The position numbers and the translations under genes are program-made. A stretch of 64,000 nucleotides of DNA, from assembly GCF_005280585.1 (NCBI RefSeq), contig NZ_SZVO01000002.1, forward strand, positions 381,005-445,004, in the 5' to 3' direction. Each line of letters opens with the position of its first letter. The first letter of the stretch is position 1. Under the pieces are notes generated by a model, which saw nothing but the letters and a program-made list of their open reading frames with translations, searched no databases and was not told where the DNA came from. Positions 9,641-20,240 of this stretch are shown here, piece after piece. The stretch comes from Dyadobacter frigoris. GTDB lineage: Bacteria; Bacteroidota; Bacteroidia; Cytophagales; Spirosomataceae.

Positions 9641-11528
9641 ATTTTATTACATCAACTGTCAGGCCACTTTCGGCTCCTGTCTGATGATAAATTCTTTGAG
9701 TTGCCTTGATAAAATCGCTTGCCTCAGCTTTGTAAATATTAGCAACATACTTCTGCGGATTCCGGTCAAACAAAGGAAAAACCGTACTCTGAACCTGAAC
9801 CATTACACGGTGTCCCTTTTTAAAAGTATGCAAAACATCCTGTAAACGAAAGTTAACATCGGTCAATTTCCCTGCAACCAATGGTTCCGGCTTCTCAATG
9901 CTGTTACGGAAACGGGATCTCACAATTTCGCTGCGTACCATTTGCTGATAACCTGCCATCACCACTTTTGGGTTAGGCTGAAATTCATTATTTTTCTCAT
10001 CATCGGGATAAACGTCAATCAGTTTCACAAAAAAATCAGCGTCCGTTCCTGTGGTACTTATTTTAAGCTGAGCCAGAATTTCGCCTCCCAAAGTCATGTC
10101 TTCGGTCAATACTTCCGTTTTAAAAACAAGTACATCCGGTCTTGTTGAAGCAAAACGCTGATCTTCCGACATATATTCAAAAGGTGTGAAACCAGACATT
10201 TGCTTGTAATTTTCAGTGTAAGGAACCGGTTTCATCGGATCACTTACATATTCACTGAAAGATTTTGCAGCGGCGGGTTTATCAAAACTCAGTTTCCCAT
10301 CCGCCTGGAAAAATAATTTCTTTTTCTGAACAGTAGCCACCGGCCATTTGTCATAGGTCTCCCATTTCTTTTTTCCTGTGTCAAAAAGATAAGCTTCCGG
10401 TAATCCTGTTTTCCCGTCGCCGGCACCTTTCAAAAAGTGGTTGAAGAATTTTCCTTCAATCGTATTTTGATAAAAAGTAGCGATGCTGTCTCCAAAATAA
10501 ATATCATTATGAAACGTATGTCCCGTTTCCCGGCTCCATCTTCCATGTCCGAATGGCCCAACCACCAAGGTGTTATAAATACCCGGATTATTTTTTTCAA
10601 TCGTTTTATAAGTATTCAACGGACCATACAAATCCTCTGCATCAAACCAGCCGCCGACGGTCATAAAGGCATGTTTTAATCCTTTCAAATGCGGCAGAAT
10701 ATCTCTTTTCTGCCAGAACTCATCTTTATTAGGATGATCGACCGTTTCCTGCCAGAAGAAGTTTTTGGAATAATACTTATCAAAATTTTTCAGCGGCCCC
10801 ATGTTCAGATTGAAGGTATAACCATCCGGTGTTGGTTTAATAAAATCATTTTCAAACCACGAAGCAGTTGTAGGCTCAGAAGGCTTAATCCCGAAAACAG
10901 GAAATGTCAGGTAATAACCCTGGGTGAAAACACCATTGTGGTGAAAGTCATCATAAAAGAAATCTGAAATCGGAGCCTGAGGAGAAGACGCTTTTAAAGC
11001 AGGGTGATCACATAAAGCACTGGCTGTTGTATAAAATCCAGGATAAGAAATGCCCCACTGCCCTACTCTTCCATTGTTATTGGTTATGTTTTTCAAAAGC
11101 CAGTCAATGGTATCGTAAGTATCCGAAGCTTCGTCAACGTCCGTTTTATTTTTCTTGGTATCAATATGAGGTGTCATATTGGTCCATACACCTTCACTTT
11201 TGTAGCGACCCCGGACATCCTGATAAACAAAAATATATTTATCCCGCATCAGCAAAGTACTCGGGCCTAACCGTGCCGGGTAAACATCTTCCCCATAAGG
11301 TGCCACGCTGTAACAAGTACGCTGCATCAGAAACGGATATTTATTTTCTGCCGCCGCATCCTTCGGCGAATAAATGATGGTATGCAGTTTAATACCATCC
11401 CGCATTGAAATATCGTATTCCTTTTTTGAATAATTTTCTTTTACAAAATTATCAGGAGCTACCTGTGTTTGTGCCTGAGCCGATAAACCAACCCACACAA
11501 AAGCAATAAATACTAAATTTTTAAGCAT
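9639..11528 (-). CDS. CocE/NonD family hydrolase (X-Pro dipeptidyl-peptidase / amino acid ester hydrolase type)
   Basis: 629 residues with a signal peptide (MLKNLVFIAFVWVGLSAQAQ). Residues about 35-390 form the peptidase S15 alpha/beta hydrolase core; SMRDGIKLHTIIYSPKD opens it and GQWGISYPGF near 160 carries the nucleophilic Ser. The rest (about 400-629) is the beta jelly-roll typical of PepX and of alpha-amino acid ester hydrolases (PF08530 type). The family hydrolyses X-Pro dipeptides or acyl/ester bonds; the substrate cannot be set from sequence alone. Expected in the periplasm. It lies 80 bases downstream of the lipoprotein gene on the same strand, in a possible two-gene unit. Confidence 0.9.
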   Translation of the reverse strand: MLKNLVFIAFVWVGLSAQAQTQVAPDNFVKENYSKKEYDISMRDGIKLHTIIYSPKDAAAENKYPFLMQRTCYSVAPYGEDVYPARLGPSTLLMRDKYIFVYQDVRGRYKSEGVWTNMTPHIDTKKNKTDVDEASDTYDTIDWLLKNITNNNGRVGQWGISYPGFYTTASALCDHPALKASSPQAPISDFFYDDFHHNGVFTQGYYLTFPVFGIKPSEPTTASWFENDFIKPTPDGYTFNLNMGPLKNFDKYYSKNFFWQETVDHPNKDEFWQKRDILPHLKGLKHAFMTVGGWFDAEDLYGPLNTYKTIEKNNPGIYNTLVVGPFGHGRWSRETGHTFHNDIYFGDSIATFYQNTIEGKFFNHFLKGAGDGKTGLPEAYLFDTGKKKWETYDKWPVATVQKKKLFFQADGKLSFDKPAAAKSFSEYVSDPMKPVPYTENYKQMSGFTPFEYMSEDQRFASTRPDVLVFKTEVLTEDMTLGGEILAQLKISTTGTDADFFVKLIDVYPDDEKNNEFQPNPKVVMAGYQQMVRSEIVRSRFRNSIEKPEPLVAGKLTDVNFRLQDVLHTFKKGHRVMVQVQSTVFPLFDRNPQKYVANIYKAEASDFIKATQRIYHQTGAESGLTVDVIK

Positions 11529-11543
11529 AAGAAGGAGTGATAA

Positions 11544-12464
11544 TTATTTTCTGAGATAATAACTTAGAGAAACACTTGTAGCCTGACCAATTTCACCCAA
11601 CGAGTAAAAACCTTTCGCTTCGCGATCAAATGTTATGCCTTCTGCCTGAGGTTCCGCGGCGGTGATCAATGTTTTTTTCGGAGCTTGTAAAAGTGTCTGA
11701 CCAATCGTTTCACCGGATTTTCTTTGCCAGTAAAAAACCGAGGTATAATTTCTGACCAGGATTTCATTCCCGTCATAAGAAATACTTCCATCTGTTGTAA
11801 AGATAACCGAGGGAATAGTACCAATCTTTTCAGCCACAATTGTTGTGGAAGTAGACTGCGGATAAGCGAGCCGATAAATATTGGCTTTATCCAGTTCTTT
11901 TGAAACGACAAAAAGATCTTTTGTAACAGGATCGAGCAGCAAGGTTTCTGCATCCCTTGGGCCATCCGGATAGCTGAACGTTATTTTTTCAAGCTTATCC
12001 TGACTAAATGAACCGGATATATCGGTAATTTCCGGAACACGATAAATAATATTCGTTGTGGTCATCGGTGGATTATTATTTCCGATTTCACCGATATAAA
12101 GATAATTTGTACCATCAACCGGCCCCGGGCCGCTCGCCATTGCTTCCCAGTCGTGGTTAATTGAGCCCGGAATGTTAAACTCTTTTATTGTCTTTCCATC
12201 TGTACTCAAAAGGTAAAGCGAATTAGGATTTCCCGAGTCCAGCAGCGTCCAGATATAACCATTGATAGTGAAGCTGCCAGCCAATCCGGATGCTTCATCA
12301 ATTACACCCGGGGTAATTGGAAACTTTTGTGGGATGGTTTCAAATTCAGAAGAACGCCCCGTTACCGGATCAACCTCAGAATCACCACAACTGATCGAAA
12401 AACCGGCAATTGTGATAAAAAATAAAATATTTACGAGTTTAAACCTGACTTTATATAATTTCAT
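11544..12464 (-). CDS. Lipoprotein with probable beta-propeller fold, unknown function
   Basis: I take the ATG at 12464 (306 residues), since the in-frame GTG at 12473 is less likely. MKLYKVRFKLVNILFFITIAGFSISC is a lipoprotein signal with a lipobox cysteine near residue 26. The body contains ASGLAGS, LDSGNPNSLYLLSTDG, NHDWEAMA and YIGEIGNNN, a pattern seen in uncharacterised Bacteroidota propeller proteins that may bind calcium or nucleotide-like ligands; the role is unknown. The stop is 15 bases before the start of the CocE-like gene, so the two may be co-transcribed. Confidence 0.75.
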   Translation of the reverse strand: MKLYKVRFKLVNILFFITIAGFSISCGDSEVDPVTGRSSEFETIPQKFPITPGVIDEASGLAGSFTINGYIWTLLDSGNPNSLYLLSTDGKTIKEFNIPGSINHDWEAMASGPGPVDGTNYLYIGEIGNNNPPMTTTNIIYRVPEITDISGSFSQDKLEKITFSYPDGPRDAETLLLDPVTKDLFVVSKELDKANIYRLAYPQSTSTTIVAEKIGTIPSVIFTTDGSISYDGNEILVRNYTSVFYWQRKSGETIGQTLLQAPKKTLITAAEPQAEGITFDREAKGFYSLGEIGQATSVSLSYYLRK

Positions 12465-12499
12465 AAAAAACACTTCATGTTAGATTTGTTAAAAATACG

Positions 12500-12507
12500 T
12501 ACTTTTG
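12500..12507 (+). promoter_or_regulatory. Possible -7 element for aspS
   Basis: TACTTTTG matches the Bacteroidota -7 consensus TAnnTTTG and lies 50 bases before the aspS start. A clear TTG at the expected upstream distance is not present, so support is limited. Confidence 0.4.
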
Positions 12508-12556
12508 CGGCATTTATTATCAGGCAGTATCTTTATATCAGTATTAAAATAATTAT

Positions 12557-14320
12557 ATGTTACGTACACATACCTGTGGTGAGTTAAGCTTAGAGCATGT
12601 AAATCAAGATGTTATATTGTGTGGGTGGGTTCAGAGAATCCGTGATAAGGGGGGAATGGTATGGCTGGATTTACGTGACCGTTATGGGCTGACACAACTT
12701 CTTTTTGAAGAAGGTAAAACGCCACCTGAGGTATTGGAAACCGCCCGCTCGCTGGGTCGTGAATTTGTGATCTCGACCAAAGGCGAAGTGATTGAGCGTC
12801 TGTCCAAAAACGATAAAATCGCAACGGGTTCTATCGAAATCCGTGTTTCAGAACTTACAATCCTGAACCCTGCGAAATTACCTCCATTTTTGATCGAAGA
12901 TGAAACAGATGGCGGTGATGACATCCGTATGAAATATCGTTATCTGGATTTGCGCCGTAGCCCAATTCGTAAAAATCTTGAATTACGGCATCAGGTTGCA
13001 CGTCATACGCGTTCGTATCTGGATAACCTTAATTTTATTGAAGTTGAAACGCCGGTTCTGATTAAATCTACACCGGAAGGAGCTCGTGACTTTGTGGTGC
13101 CAAGCCGTATGAATCCGGGTGAATTTTATGCATTGCCACAGTCGCCACAAACATTCAAACAACTTTTGATGGTAGCCGGCTTTGACCGTTACTATCAGAT
13201 CGTTAAATGTTTCCGTGATGAAGATCTGCGTGCAGACCGCCAGCCTGAGTTCACACAAATTGACTGCGAAATGTCATTTGTGACCCAGGAAGATATCCTG
13301 AATACTTTTGAAGGCTTGATCCGCAATCTTTTCAGCAAAGTTAAAGGTATTGAGCTACCGGAAGTTCCACGTATGACGTATGCGGATGCGATGCGTTTAT
13401 ATGGATCAGACAAACCGGATATCCGCTTTGATATGAAGTTTGTGGAACTGAAAGGTGCTGATCAGGATCTTACTTCCGGAAAAGGATTTGGTGTGTTTGA
13501 TGATGCAGAACTGGTTGTAGGCGTATGCGCTCCCGGTTGTGCAGTGTATACACGCAAGCAAATGGATGAGCTTACCGACTGGGTGAAACGCCCTCAAATT
13601 GGTGCAAAAGGATTGATTTACGTTCGTTATAATGAAGACGGAACGGTTAAATCTTCTGTTGATAAATTTTATTCCGAAGATGATCTAAAAAAATGGGTTG
13701 CAGCATTTGATGCCAAACCTGGCGATTTGATCTTATTATTATCCGGACAAGGTGACAAAGCGCGCAAGCAGCTTAATGAAGTCAGGCTGGAAATGGGATC
13801 ACGTCTTGGTTTCCGTAACCCGGATGATTACCGCGTATTATGGGTTCTTGATTTTCCACTTTTGGAATACGGAGAAGCCGAAAATCGCTGGTTTGCGATG
13901 CACCATCCCTTCACAAGTCCGAAACCTGAAGATATTTCTTTACTGGCAACCGATCTTGGAGCGGTTCGTGCCAATGCTTATGATATGGTTATCAATGGTG
14001 TTGAAGTTGGTGGTGGTTCTGTCCGTATTTTCGAACGTGATTTGCAGCAGCAAATGTTTGAAGTACTGGGTTTCAGCCCCGAAGAAGCGCAGAATCAATT
14101 TGGCTTCCTGATGAATGCCTTTGAATTTGGGGCACCTCCACATGCTGGAATTGCCTTTGGATTTGACCGTCTTTGTTCTCTTTTTGGAGGAGTAGATTCG
14201 ATCCGAGACTTTATTGCTTTCCCAAAAAATAATTCAGGACGTGACGTAATGATTGATTCGCCGTCTACTATTGAAGATAAGCAATTAAAAGAATTGTCAA
14301 TTTCTGTTAGCACTCAGTAA
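12557..14320 (+). CDS. aspS: Aspartyl-tRNA synthetase
   Basis: 587 residues, the normal length for a bacterial-type AspRS. The N-terminal OB-fold anticodon-binding domain begins [19 protein letters not shown]; class II motif 2 is [18 protein letters not shown] near residue 219; a bacterial GAD insertion spans roughly 280-410; motif 3 is GIAFGFDRL near 532. It charges tRNA-Asp in the cytoplasm and is essential. The start ATG at 12557 follows an AT-rich leader with no Shine-Dalgarno sequence. It is monocistronic, with a strong terminator after it. Confidence 0.99.
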   Translation: MLRTHTCGELSLEHVNQDVILCGWVQRIRDKGGMVWLDLRDRYGLTQLLFEEGKTPPEVLETARSLGREFVISTKGEVIERLSKNDKIATGSIEIRVSELTILNPAKLPPFLIEDETDGGDDIRMKYRYLDLRRSPIRKNLELRHQVARHTRSYLDNLNFIEVETPVLIKSTPEGARDFVVPSRMNPGEFYALPQSPQTFKQLLMVAGFDRYYQIVKCFRDEDLRADRQPEFTQIDCEMSFVTQEDILNTFEGLIRNLFSKVKGIELPEVPRMTYADAMRLYGSDKPDIRFDMKFVELKGADQDLTSGKGFGVFDDAELVVGVCAPGCAVYTRKQMDELTDWVKRPQIGAKGLIYVRYNEDGTVKSSVDKFYSEDDLKKWVAAFDAKPGDLILLLSGQGDKARKQLNEVRLEMGSRLGFRNPDDYRVLWVLDFPLLEYGEAENRWFAMHHPFTSPKPEDISLLATDLGAVRANAYDMVINGVEVGGGSVRIFERDLQQQMFEVLGFSPEEAQNQFGFLMNAFEFGAPPHAGIAFGFDRLCSLFGGVDSIRDFIAFPKNNSGRDVMIDSPSTIEDKQLKELSISVSTQ

Positions 14321-14378
14321 AATCCTGATAGTGAAATATAAAATTCAGATAAACAACATTCAATTATAATATCTTTAT

Positions 14379-14420
14379 GTACTTTTGAAAGGAATCAGTG
14401 ATCCCTTCAAAAGTACTTTC
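14379..14420 (+). terminator. Rho-independent terminator of aspS
   Basis: GTACTTTTGAA pairs with TTCAAAAGTAC, extended by GG/CC pairs around a short loop, and is followed shortly by a run of seven T bases (from about 14425). It separates aspS from the polysaccharide locus. Confidence 0.8.
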
Positions 14421-14462
14421 AGATGTTTTTTTGAGTTTAAACAAACCATTTACGCACATTAC

Positions 14463-16805
14463 ATGCATTGCTCAATACTTCGAAAATTATTCTTTTCCGG
14501 AATTCTTCTTTTTATTTTACAGACCCAGACAACCGTCTTTGCTCAAACCGTTGATCCCAATTCGATCTCTAACGAACAGGCCGTAGAATTTTATAAAAAA
14601 GCCAAAGCAAGCGGTTTATCCGATATGGATATTGAACAGGCTGCTTTGCAAAAAGGTTACACGCTGGATCAGATCAGTGCCATGCGCAACCGTTTGCAGC
14701 AGGCACAAACATCTGCACCCACTCAGACAAATAGAAGTGCAACGGATGAGAGCAGAAGGAAAATAGCAGATTCAACTTTGGTAAAAGTTAAGCCAATATC
14801 TAAACTTCCAAAAGAAGACTCAATAAGACAAATTTTCGGGGCTTCCTTCTTTGAGAATTCGGCCATGAGCTTTGAGCCTAACCTGAGAATTGCCACACCA
14901 AGAAATTATATATTAGGTCCGGACGATGAGCTTGTGGTGGATATCTACGGCAATTCAGTCGACAATTTCAGACTTAAAGTGAGTCCGGAAGGAACTGTCA
15001 AGATGCTTAATTTAGCCCCTGTGCAGGTAAGCGGATTAACTATTGAGCAGGCATCAGAAAGAATTATTAACCGATTGCGTACTGCTTATTCAACCTTAAA
15101 CCGGCCTGGTGGAGGAACTTATTCAACCATCACCTTAGGGAATGTAAGAAGCATTCAGGTAATGATCACCGGAGAAGTAACGCGTCCAGGCTCTTATACA
15201 CTTCCTTCTCTTGCAACCGCCTTTAATGCACTCTATCAATCGGGAGGACCAAACAGCAATGGTTCATACCGTAATATAGAAATTATCAGAAACGGCAAGA
15301 TTATTCGTACCGTTGATCTTTATGGCTTTTTAGTGGATGCCAATTTAAAAGATAATATCTCCATGCAGGATCAGGATATCATCCTGATTCGTCCGTATGA
15401 AAAAAGAGTCGAATTATCCGGCGAAGTGAAACATCCGGCATTATTTGAGGTAAAACAAGGAGAAACGTTCAAAGATGTGATTCGCTATGCAGGTGGTTTT
15501 ACACCAAATGCTTATGCAGCTTCCATTCAATTCCGAAGAAATACAGGTAAAGAATTAAAAGTAGGATCCGTACAAGCTGATGAAATCAATACCCTGATTC
15601 CTGAAAATGGTGATAATTACCGGGTAGGAAGAATTCTGAACCGAATTGAAAACAGGGTTGTGATTGACGGCGGCGTATACCGTGACGGAGAATATCCAAT
15701 TGATGAACAAACCAATACAGTCAAAAAACTGATTAAAAAGGCTGACGGTTTACGTGAGGATGTCTTTTTAAACCGGGCTATTATCGAAAGGAAAAATGAA
15801 ACGCTTAGACCTGAAATCATTTCTTTTGATTTAGGTAAATTAATGAACGGAGAAATTGAAGATATCTCCCTAAAAAGAGAAGATCATATCTTTATCAAAA
15901 CGATTGATGAACTAAAAGAAGCATATTTGATAACGGTCGCGGGTGCAGTTATCAATCCCGGAACCATAGATTTCCATGAGGGTATTACAGTGGCAGATGC
16001 TGTTTTTAAATCAGGGGGTTATATGGAAGGAGGAATTCCTTACCGCATTGAAGTATCACGAAGAATAAAAAATGATACAGCTTCTATTCCAAGCTCTCAG
16101 AATGTTCGTATATTTTCATTAGACGTCGATGAGAATCTGAAATTAAATCCTGAAGATGAAAAATTTAAGTTGTCGCCATTTGATGTTGTGTATGTACGCA
16201 AATCTCCAAGATATGAACAGCAAAAAGCGGTTACTATTGTAGGAGAAATTATGTACCCTGGTACTTATACGATCCTTACTAATTTTGAAAGAATCACAGA
16301 TTTAATACCAAAAGCGGGGGGGATGAAAGCTGAGGCTTACATCCGGGGTGCACGCTTTTATAGAAACAGAGAACTGGTGGCTGTTGATTTAAACGCGATT
16401 TTGGAGAAACCTTCTCTTCCTTCCAACCTTTTGCTTCAGAACGGTGATTCTTTACGTATTCCGACGAAGTCTGAAACGGTGCGGATTCTAGGAGGTGTTC
16501 AAAATCCTTCGGTTGTGAATTTTGACCCTGCGTTTTCTTTTAAAGATTATATTTCACAGGCTGGTGGATTTAGTGAAAATGCCTGGAAAAGCAGGGTTTA
16601 TGTATCTTATCCTAATGGGAGGACTTTTAGAAGTAAGAAGTTTTTGTTCTTCAGTTCGAGACCGAAGGTTGAGCCGGGGTCGATTGTAACTATTCCTGTT
16701 AAAGAGAAAAAAGCTGAAAGACAAACTTCTCCTGGAGAAAGAATTGCAATTTTATCACTCCTTACTACTGTGACAATCTCACTTATTAGTATTCTTAACA
16801 AATAG
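14463..16805 (+). CDS. SLBB-domain polysaccharide export protein (Wza/OPX type)
   Basis: The ATG at 14463 gives 780 residues and a signal peptide (MHCSILRKLFFSGILLFILQ); an in-frame TTG at 14385 lies inside the aspS terminator stem and is rejected. After a Gln/Ala-rich segment that contains a SH3b-like YKKAKASGLSDMDIEQAAL helix region, the Poly_export domain starts at YILGPDDELVVDIYGN, followed by five or six SLBB repeats (for example VMITGEVTRPGSYTLPS, VTVAGAVINPGTIDFHEG, VTIVGEIMYPGTYTIL). A hydrophobic helix close to the C-terminus (IAILSLLTTVTISLISIL) could insert in a membrane. Such proteins form the outer-membrane or periplasmic channel for exopolysaccharide. First gene of the locus and 20 bases ahead of the chain-length gene. 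Confidence 0.93.
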   Translation: MHCSILRKLFFSGILLFILQTQTTVFAQTVDPNSISNEQAVEFYKKAKASGLSDMDIEQAALQKGYTLDQISAMRNRLQQAQTSAPTQTNRSATDESRRKIADSTLVKVKPISKLPKEDSIRQIFGASFFENSAMSFEPNLRIATPRNYILGPDDELVVDIYGNSVDNFRLKVSPEGTVKMLNLAPVQVSGLTIEQASERIINRLRTAYSTLNRPGGGTYSTITLGNVRSIQVMITGEVTRPGSYTLPSLATAFNALYQSGGPNSNGSYRNIEIIRNGKIIRTVDLYGFLVDANLKDNISMQDQDIILIRPYEKRVELSGEVKHPALFEVKQGETFKDVIRYAGGFTPNAYAASIQFRRNTGKELKVGSVQADEINTLIPENGDNYRVGRILNRIENRVVIDGGVYRDGEYPIDEQTNTVKKLIKKADGLREDVFLNRAIIERKNETLRPEIISFDLGKLMNGEIEDISLKREDHIFIKTIDELKEAYLITVAGAVINPGTIDFHEGITVADAVFKSGGYMEGGIPYRIEVSRRIKNDTASIPSSQNVRIFSLDVDENLKLNPEDEKFKLSPFDVVYVRKSPRYEQQKAVTIVGEIMYPGTYTILTNFERITDLIPKAGGMKAEAYIRGARFYRNRELVAVDLNAILEKPSLPSNLLLQNGDSLRIPTKSETVRILGGVQNPSVVNFDPAFSFKDYISQAGGFSENAWKSRVYVSYPNGRTFRSKKFLFFSSRPKVEPGSIVTIPVKEKKAERQTSPGERIAILSLLTTVTISLISILNK

Positions 16806-16824
16806 CATAACAAATACCGAAATT

Positions 16825-17883
16825 ATGCCTGAAAAGCATCAATCCTTTGAAATTAAGAAAAGCGACTATGTCGAGATCACCTTCAATGATATAATCTCCT
16901 TTTTCAAAAAATACTATATAGTTCTGGCCTTCGTCACTTTTGTAAGTACTAGTCTTGGCTATGCCGGTAGTTTTTTAATGACAAAGATGTATCATTCGGA
17001 AACAATTTTACTTCCTGAACAGGGACCAACCAGTGGAGGCGGCTTTCTAGCGAGCTTGGCCGGATTAGGAGGTGTCTCAGCTATCGAAAAAATTGGAGCA
17101 GTCAGAACGGATCTATATCCCAATGTCATGAAAAGTATGCCTTTTGCATTGTTCATGCTAAAGCAGCCGGTGAAAGATATTAATAATAAAGATTATAAAT
17201 CGCTTGAGGAGTATTTCTCAGAAAAACCAAAAACAAGTTTTTTCGGGCTTTTTCCAGCATCACCTGCTGTAATTGCTCCCCCTATACCAAAACTTCCCAA
17301 TAACGAGATTTTAACACTCTCAATACTCGAGGAACAAAAAGCAAAATCTATACTAGGATTAATTAGTACAAACATTGACCAGAAAACTGGCATTATAACC
17401 ATTGAGTCCGAAACAAACGATCCTATTGTCGCAGCAATGGCAGTATCCGCTGCCAGTAAATACTTATTAAACTACGTTGAAGACTATCGGACAGGCAAAA
17501 CCGCACGCGAGGTTGTCTTTTTAGGAAAAAGAATGAGTGAAGCGAAACAAAGGGAAATGCGCGCGGAATATGCCCTGCAAAGTTATAGAGACAGAAACAG
17601 AAATGCTTTTCTTAATGTGGCACGGATTGAAGAACAACGTTTACAATCCGACTACACCCTTGCTCAATCACTATACGCTGATTTGGCTAGAAAATATGAG
17701 CAAGCAGCAGTCAAAGTAAAGGAGGACCAACCGATTTTTAAAGTTTTAGAGCCGGCAAAAGTATCTTTACAGACCAGCAAGCCTAGAAGACTCTTAGTGG
17801 CCTTATCTAGTGGTTTCATAGGTTTTATTATTTCACTGGCATATATTTTGATTAAAAAACCTAAAACTGAAATAGCGAATTAA
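16825..17883 (+). CDS. Polysaccharide chain-length determinant (Wzz / PCP family)
   Basis: 352 residues with the Wzz layout: short cytoplasmic N-terminus, TM1 near 29-50 (YYIVLAFVTFVSTSLGYAGS), a long periplasmic helical domain with a Gly-rich segment near 75, and TM2 near 322-343 preceded by the proline-containing PAKVSLQTSKPRRLL. There is no C-terminal Walker kinase domain, so it is a PCP without an autokinase; no separate BY-kinase or phosphatase is seen in the locus. It sets polymer length or couples polymerisation to export, and probably partners with the SLBB protein immediately upstream. Confidence 0.9.
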   Translation: MPEKHQSFEIKKSDYVEITFNDIISFFKKYYIVLAFVTFVSTSLGYAGSFLMTKMYHSETILLPEQGPTSGGGFLASLAGLGGVSAIEKIGAVRTDLYPNVMKSMPFALFMLKQPVKDINNKDYKSLEEYFSEKPKTSFFGLFPASPAVIAPPIPKLPNNEILTLSILEEQKAKSILGLISTNIDQKTGIITIESETNDPIVAAMAVSAASKYLLNYVEDYRTGKTAREVVFLGKRMSEAKQREMRAEYALQSYRDRNRNAFLNVARIEEQRLQSDYTLAQSLYADLARKYEQAAVKVKEDQPIFKVLEPAKVSLQTSKPRRLLVALSSGFIGFIISLAYILIKKPKTEIAN

Positions 17884-17936
17884 TTGGGTTTACAAACAAC
17901 ATTTTCCGAAACAAATATCAATTATATACTATTTTT

Positions 17937-19403
17937 ATGCTCAAAAATGGTATAATTAATCTTATAGGACAGATTTTCAAAGTTGGATCCAGTATATTGA
18001 TTACACCAATTTTAATCAATATACTCGGACTTCAAACCTTTGGTCTATTAAGTTGGTCGACAGCAATATTGGCCGCCGTGCAGATTGCTGAGGGGGGTCT
18101 TAGCTCTGGTTTGCTTTACTATCTTTCTGAGAAACAACTTTATAACCAATCTTTTAAATCTGAGAAGCGGAAAAATGAAATTCTTACTTCCGGAATTATA
18201 CTTTTAATAATTTCAACAGTCCTTGTAATAATAATATTATTTTTAGCATCGCCAATTTTTGTCGAAACCTTAAAGAACATTAGTAGAAAACAACGAGAAG
18301 AAGCACAAAATGCATTGCTTGTAGGATCTTTTTTAATTGGTATAAAAATATCACAAAGTTTCTTTTGGGCAATTTTGCAATCAAACTATATGTATAAAAC
18401 ATATAGTGCAATTAGCACTATCCAAATCATTGCAACGAATTTTGGCTTAGCGTTAACAGCCTATTTAGGCGAGCGAAGCATAACCAAATTCATCATATTA
18501 AATATAATTATATCATTAAGTTTTACAGTTTATTTGTTTATTATTTCTAGGAAGGTAATTCCCTCATTCAAATGGAAATTCTCAAGAAAGGTAATTTCTG
18601 AAATGTTTAAATACAATTTTGGTGTTTTAGGAAGCAATTTTGGATCTATTTTATTTTCACAAGGAGATAAATTAATAATTGCCCATAATTTAGGCGTTGA
18701 GATATTGAGCGTATATACCATTTTTACTAACTTAGTTGGCCAACTGAATCAATTTGCAGCACAAGCTACACATCCCTTGATTCCAATTGTAAGTTCAATT
18801 TCACAAAATTCATTGTTGACATTTGAACATTTGAGGAATTCGATAAAACAAATATTTTTATTGAATGTATATATATCTCTTGGAGGAGCAGGCATTTTTA
18901 TTATTTTAGGAGAGCCCATTTTATCATATTTTTTAAACAATAACTTTTCAGTTCAGTATATATTTCCTTTTCAAATACTTGCCTTAATTTACGGTATTTA
19001 TACTTTATCTGTTACCGGATATTATATAATGCTAGGCCTTGGTAAAAGTAGTAAAGTTATGACTGCTTCAATAATCGCAGGAGTTTTGACATTAGTAAGT
19101 ATGTATTATTCTAATAATTTATTACACGCAATTTTAAGTAACTCATTCTTCTTTCTTATTCTAATATTATTATTTCAGGGTATGAGAAAGATAGGTATTG
19201 AATTAAAAGATTGGGCATATATCTTGGTACTTCCGCTAATTGTAGTTATATCACTAACATTTTTTTTGGCTTTTGTAACTTTGAATTTCAATACACAGAT
19301 TATTTTAAGTATCCTATTTAGTATTTTTTTATCGATATATATTCTGAAACATTACGGTTTCAACAAAATGATTACTTCGTTCACTATGTTGTTTAAACAA
19401 TAG
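17937..19403 (+). CDS. Oligosaccharide flippase (Wzx-like, MATE/MOP superfamily)
   Basis: 488 residues with about twelve to fourteen membrane helices. It begins MLKNGIINLIGQIFKVGSSILITPIL, a standard opening of polysaccharide flippases, and has the central NFGVLGSNFGSILFSQGDKLII segment. It should move the lipid-linked repeat unit across the inner membrane. Codon use becomes markedly more A/T-rich from this gene on than in the two export genes, as is common for the variable core of surface-sugar loci. It lies nine bases ahead of the FkbM gene. Confidence 0.93.
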   Translation: MLKNGIINLIGQIFKVGSSILITPILINILGLQTFGLLSWSTAILAAVQIAEGGLSSGLLYYLSEKQLYNQSFKSEKRKNEILTSGIILLIISTVLVIIILFLASPIFVETLKNISRKQREEAQNALLVGSFLIGIKISQSFFWAILQSNYMYKTYSAISTIQIIATNFGLALTAYLGERSITKFIILNIIISLSFTVYLFIISRKVIPSFKWKFSRKVISEMFKYNFGVLGSNFGSILFSQGDKLIIAHNLGVEILSVYTIFTNLVGQLNQFAAQATHPLIPIVSSISQNSLLTFEHLRNSIKQIFLLNVYISLGGAGIFIILGEPILSYFLNNNFSVQYIFPFQILALIYGIYTLSVTGYYIMLGLGKSSKVMTASIIAGVLTLVSMYYSNNLLHAILSNSFFFLILILLFQGMRKIGIELKDWAYILVLPLIVVISLTFFLAFVTLNFNTQIILSILFSIFLSIYILKHYGFNKMITSFTMLFKQ

Positions 19404-19411
19404 AAAAATTT

Positions 19412-20137
19412 ATGAATAAGGACACACTAGTCAAATTGCAAAGATTTATTAACAAAACATTTGGAATACATGTTAGAAAATATCCTACCAGTTTTTTGAA
19501 CGCTAAAAAAATTTATTTAGAACAAGAAAAAATTAACGTTATACTAGATGTTGGAGCCAATACAGGGCAATTTGCGCAAGAAACGTTTGGTATTGGTTAT
19601 AACAAAAAGATAATCTCCTTTGAACCTTTAACGAGTACATTTAAAGAGCTAAGTCAAAATGCTAAAAAATATGATAACTGGGAAACTTTTAAGTTTGCTT
19701 TAGGAGATTTTGATGGCACCTCTGAAATTAATGTATCACCTCTTTCACCAAGTAGTTCAATATTGCCTTTTGTAAAAGATATGATTGGGGTTGTACCCGA
19801 TTTGAATTATACAACAAAAGAAAACATCGAAGTAAAAAAACTTGATTCGATTTTTAATCAATTAATTGAGGATACTAGTAATGTATTCTTAAAGATTGAT
19901 ACACAAGGCTTTGAAAAGCCTATATTGGACGGTGCAATTCAATCTCTTTCAAATATTAAAATGATTCAACTTGAAATGTCACTTATTGAAATTTACCAAG
20001 GAGAATTAACAATGTTTGATATGGTTTCTTTTTTAGAAGGTCAAGGATTTAAGTTATGGTCTCTTGAACCAACCTTTTATCATCCAACCACTTATCAATT
20101 GCTTCAGTTAGATGCTATATTCTTGCGTATTGCATAA
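19412..20137 (+). CDS. FkbM family methyltransferase
   Basis: 241 residues. The SAM-binding motif I is ILDVGANTGQFAQE (near 46), followed by ISFEPLTSTF (motif II) and FLKIDTQGFEKPILDGA (near 163), all signatures of the FkbM family. Members methylate hydroxyls of sugars or other small molecules. In this locus it probably O-methylates a residue of the exopolysaccharide. Cytoplasmic, no signal peptide. It follows the flippase by nine bases, so co-transcription is very likely. Confidence 0.92.
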   Translation: MNKDTLVKLQRFINKTFGIHVRKYPTSFLNAKKIYLEQEKINVILDVGANTGQFAQETFGIGYNKKIISFEPLTSTFKELSQNAKKYDNWETFKFALGDFDGTSEINVSPLSPSSSILPFVKDMIGVVPDLNYTTKENIEVKKLDSIFNQLIEDTSNVFLKIDTQGFEKPILDGAIQSLSNIKMIQLEMSLIEIYQGELTMFDMVSFLEGQGFKLWSLEPTFYHPTTYQLLQLDAIFLRIA

Positions 20138-20240
20138 TATTTTCATGTTATAAATTATCGAACTACAACATAATTAGAAGAACTATTAGCCAAGCAATAA
20201 AATAATCAGCTAGTGATTTAAGATAAAGTGACTTACAGCA

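Noticed and set aside
14380..14387. TACTTTTG as a -7 promoter element for the SLBB gene
   Set aside because: The eight bases are part of the perfect stem of the aspS terminator, so the match is probably incidental.
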